Source: Cognatundibacterium rugosum (GTDB lineage Bacteria > Pseudomonadota > Gammaproteobacteria > Burkholderiales > Burkholderiaceae_D). Taken from it: a stretch of DNA of 64,000 nt. Position numbers and translations under genes: made by a program. Below, piece by piece: positions 62,021 to 64,000 of the stretch. The notes beneath the pieces are model-generated. The model ran no database searches. It was not told the origin of the DNA and saw only the letters and a list, made by a program, of their open reading frames with translations. Location of the stretch: positions 62,001-126,000 of the forward strand of contig NZ_JACOGG010000008.1 of NCBI RefSeq assembly GCF_014284365.1, given 5' to 3'. Position 1 is the first letter of the stretch; each line of letters opens with the position of its first letter.

Positions 62021-63754
62021 GTGTTTAATTTGTTTTCTCTGCGATCCGGATCGGATAGCGCGGCGCAACGCGGACCCAATAAATGGGACTGGATTTTATT
62101 GCCGGTTTTTCTGGCGTTGCTGGGCTTGCTGACCTTTGCTGCGCTGCAAATGAGCCGGCCATTTGCGGTCGGTGATGTGCTGCCAGTCTCGCTTGACCCC
62201 TGGTATTTGCCGTATTACCTGCTGCGCACCATACTGCGCATGTTTACGGCGCTGGCTTTTTCTTTGTTATTCAGCCTGATCTTTGCCGCCATTGCAGCAA
62301 AATACCTGACTGCAGAAAAAGTCATGATACCGGCACTGGACATCCTGCAATCGGTACCTATTCTGGGTTTTCAGGCGATAGCGATTGCGCCGTTCATCGC
62401 CTTTTTTCCGGGGAATCTGCTCGGTGTGGAATGCGCGGCGATTTTTGCGATCTTTACTTCGCAAGCCTGGAATATGGCATTCAGCCTGTACCAGTCCATG
62501 CGGACGATTCCGTCGGAATTACGGGAAGCCGCCAGTGTATTCCGGCTCTCGCCCTGGCAGCGTTTTTGGCGCCTGGATTTGCCATTCGCGATCCCGGGTT
62601 TGTTATGGAACATGATGATGTCCATGTCCGGCGGCTGGTTTTTCCTGGTCGCAGCAGAAGCGATTTCTGTCGCCGGGCAAGACATACGCCTGCCCGGCAT
62701 TGGTTCGTATATTGCCGTCGCGATTGATGCACGCGATGGCACTGCTATCGTCTGGGCCATCCTGGCGATGATGACAGGTATTCTGGTCTACGATCAGTTA
62801 TTTTTCCGTCCTTTGCTGGCTTGGGCTGATAAATTCCGCTTTGAAGAAAATCCCGGTGAAATTCCACCCGACTCCTGGGTCTTGCGCTGGATGCGTAACA
62901 GCCACTGGGTCAGGCGTCTGAGTATGGCGATGTGGCGCAGACTGGCGGTGATGATAGCTTGGTTCCGGCTACAGCCAGACACCGTGCCACGGCCTAAACG
63001 GCGCATCATGCAGTTGCCCTGGCTGGCCAGAGCTTTCGATATTGCGCTGGTATGCGCCATGCTGGTCGCCACGCTGCAATTGCTGCAGTTTATACATAGC
63101 GTGGTCGGTTGGCGTGAGGTCGCCCATGTGGTCGGTTTGGGCGGGCTGACGCTGTTGCGAGTGATGCTGCTGATTGCCATTGCCTCCCTGTTCTGGGTGC
63201 CGGTCGCGATCTGGATAGGCTTGCGGCCTAAGTATTCGCAAGGGGTGCAGGCGATTGCGCAATTTCTTGCCGCATTTCCGGTCAATCTGATGTTCCCGCT
63301 GGTGGTATTGGTGATGGTCAAGCTGGATTTAACGCCGAATATCTGGCTCAGTCCGCTGATGGTATTTGGTACCCAGTGGTACATCCTGTTTAATGTGATT
63401 GCCGGTGCCGCAGCGATTCCAAACGAGTTAAGGCTGGCTGCCGATAATCTGGGCCTCAAAGGCTGGCTCAAGTGGAAGCGGGTGTATTTGCCAGCCGTGT
63501 TCCCCAGCTATATCACCGGTGCGATTACGGCCAGCGGTGGCTCCTGGAATGCGAGTATCGTGGCTGAATACGTGACCTGGGGCGATACCACGCTGATGGC
63601 TGATGGCTTGGGCAGCTATATCAAGCAGATGACGGAAGCAGGCGACTTTCATCGCATTGCGCTTGGCATCGGTGTCATGTGCGTATTTGTGATGCTGCTG
63701 AATCGCTTTTTCTGGCGCAAATTATATGTGCTGGCTGATCAGCACCTGCGCTAA
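62021..63754 (+). CDS. ABC transporter permease with two fused permease domains (577 aa)
   Basis: Inner-membrane protein of the nitrate/sulfonate/bicarbonate permease group, with two BPD_transp_1 domains in one chain (about 60-270 and 360-570). The EAA loops read ELREAASVFRLSPWQRFWRLDLP and ELRLAADNLGLKGWLKWKRVYLP. The start GTG 62021 is 5 bases behind GGAGG (62011-62015); GTG 62000 is an alternative. It precedes its ATPase. The binding protein is not seen, and the substrate is unknown. Confidence 0.88.
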   Translation: MFNLFSLRSGSDSAAQRGPNKWDWILLPVFLALLGLLTFAALQMSRPFAVGDVLPVSLDPWYLPYYLLRTILRMFTALAFSLLFSLIFAAIAAKYLTAEKVMIPALDILQSVPILGFQAIAIAPFIAFFPGNLLGVECAAIFAIFTSQAWNMAFSLYQSMRTIPSELREAASVFRLSPWQRFWRLDLPFAIPGLLWNMMMSMSGGWFFLVAAEAISVAGQDIRLPGIGSYIAVAIDARDGTAIVWAILAMMTGILVYDQLFFRPLLAWADKFRFEENPGEIPPDSWVLRWMRNSHWVRRLSMAMWRRLAVMIAWFRLQPDTVPRPKRRIMQLPWLARAFDIALVCAMLVATLQLLQFIHSVVGWREVAHVVGLGGLTLLRVMLLIAIASLFWVPVAIWIGLRPKYSQGVQAIAQFLAAFPVNLMFPLVVLVMVKLDLTPNIWLSPLMVFGTQWYILFNVIAGAAAIPNELRLAADNLGLKGWLKWKRVYLPAVFPSYITGAITASGGSWNASIVAEYVTWGDTTLMADGLGSYIKQMTEAGDFHRIALGIGVMCVFVMLLNRFFWRKLYVLADQHLR

Positions 63755-63883
63755 AGCACAGCTACAACAACGCATAGACCAACCAAACTATCGCCAGCGG
63801 CATGGCCCGGCGATGAATACCGACGTACAAACATACAGACCGGCAGTGACTGCAAGAGACGGGCACTGCACAAGGAGTAAGCC

Positions 63884-64000
63884 ATGATGCAAAAAAATTT
63901 ACTGGATTTACAGCGTGTCGCAAAATCCTTCACTGCCTCGGACGGGCAGGCCAGGGTCATCCTGGATAAAGTCGATTTTCAGTTAAAAGAAGGCGAAATC
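63884..64000 (+). CDS. ABC transporter ATP-binding protein, 5' end only
   Basis: ATG 63884 with GGAG six bases upstream opens MMQKNLLDLQRVAKSF then LDKVDFQLKEGEI, the start of an ABC ATPase just short of Walker A, running off the window. It follows the double permease and is presumably its partner. Confidence 0.82.
   Translation, partial: MMQKNLLDLQRVAKSFTASDGQARVILDKVDFQLKEGEI

Overview
The window looks like chromosomal DNA of a betaproteobacterium of the order Burkholderiales, probably near Oxalobacteraceae (inference). The evidence is the rpsB-tsf-pyrH-frr / cdsA-dxr-rseP-bamA-skp-lpxD-fabZ-lpxA-lpxB order, the sigma54/ANTAR-controlled assimilatory nitrate operon, and betaproteobacterial-type glnD, map, hslO and rmuC. 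There is no CRISPR array, and I found no tRNA or rRNA.

Layout. 1-1587: 5' part of a type VI secretion sheath gene in which TssB and TssC are one reading frame. 2278-7638: three secreted chitinases (GH18, GH19, GH18), each with an N-terminal chitin-binding module. 7757-10228: Hsp33, a gamma-carbonic-anhydrase-like hexapeptide protein and a ferritin-like DUF455 protein. 10384-20031 (minus): nitrate assimilation, reading nasT, then a sigma54 promoter and two-hairpin ANTAR leader with terminator, then nrtA-nrtB-nrtD-nirB-nirD-nasA. 20457-25423: a DUF2807 protein, a GNAT acetyltransferase, an FlgT-like exported protein, an acyl-CoA synthetase and an alpha/beta hydrolase.

25668-32165: a compact six-gene lipid cluster with three transcription-direction switches. 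It holds a CdsA-like cytidylyltransferase, an alpha/beta-hydrolase fused to a methyltransferase, a CDP-alcohol phosphatidyltransferase, a PAP2 phosphatase fused to a dual-specificity phosphatase, a patatin-like protein and an SDR. Several members have altered catalytic residues (patatin Ser to Cys and Asp to Ile; three changes in the CDP-alcohol transferase motif). This is the best candidate in the window for an under-described pathway. A transsulfuration-type PLP enzyme, an FtsX-like permease, a truncated haemoglobin and RmuC follow.

38116-41816: an accessory island. It has a HINT-domain toxin-like gene broken by a T7 frameshift and an IS3-family insertion, a secreted small protein, a diverged ~107-bp duplication of that protein gene's 5' region, and four copies of a REP-like palindrome. 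41817-46082 (minus): an RsuA-family pseudouridine synthase, glnD and map. 46385-59814: translation and cell-envelope genes; uppS, normally between frr and cdsA, is absent from its usual place. 59975-64000: TatD, an ankyrin protein, and a fused double-permease ABC transporter with the start of its ATPase.
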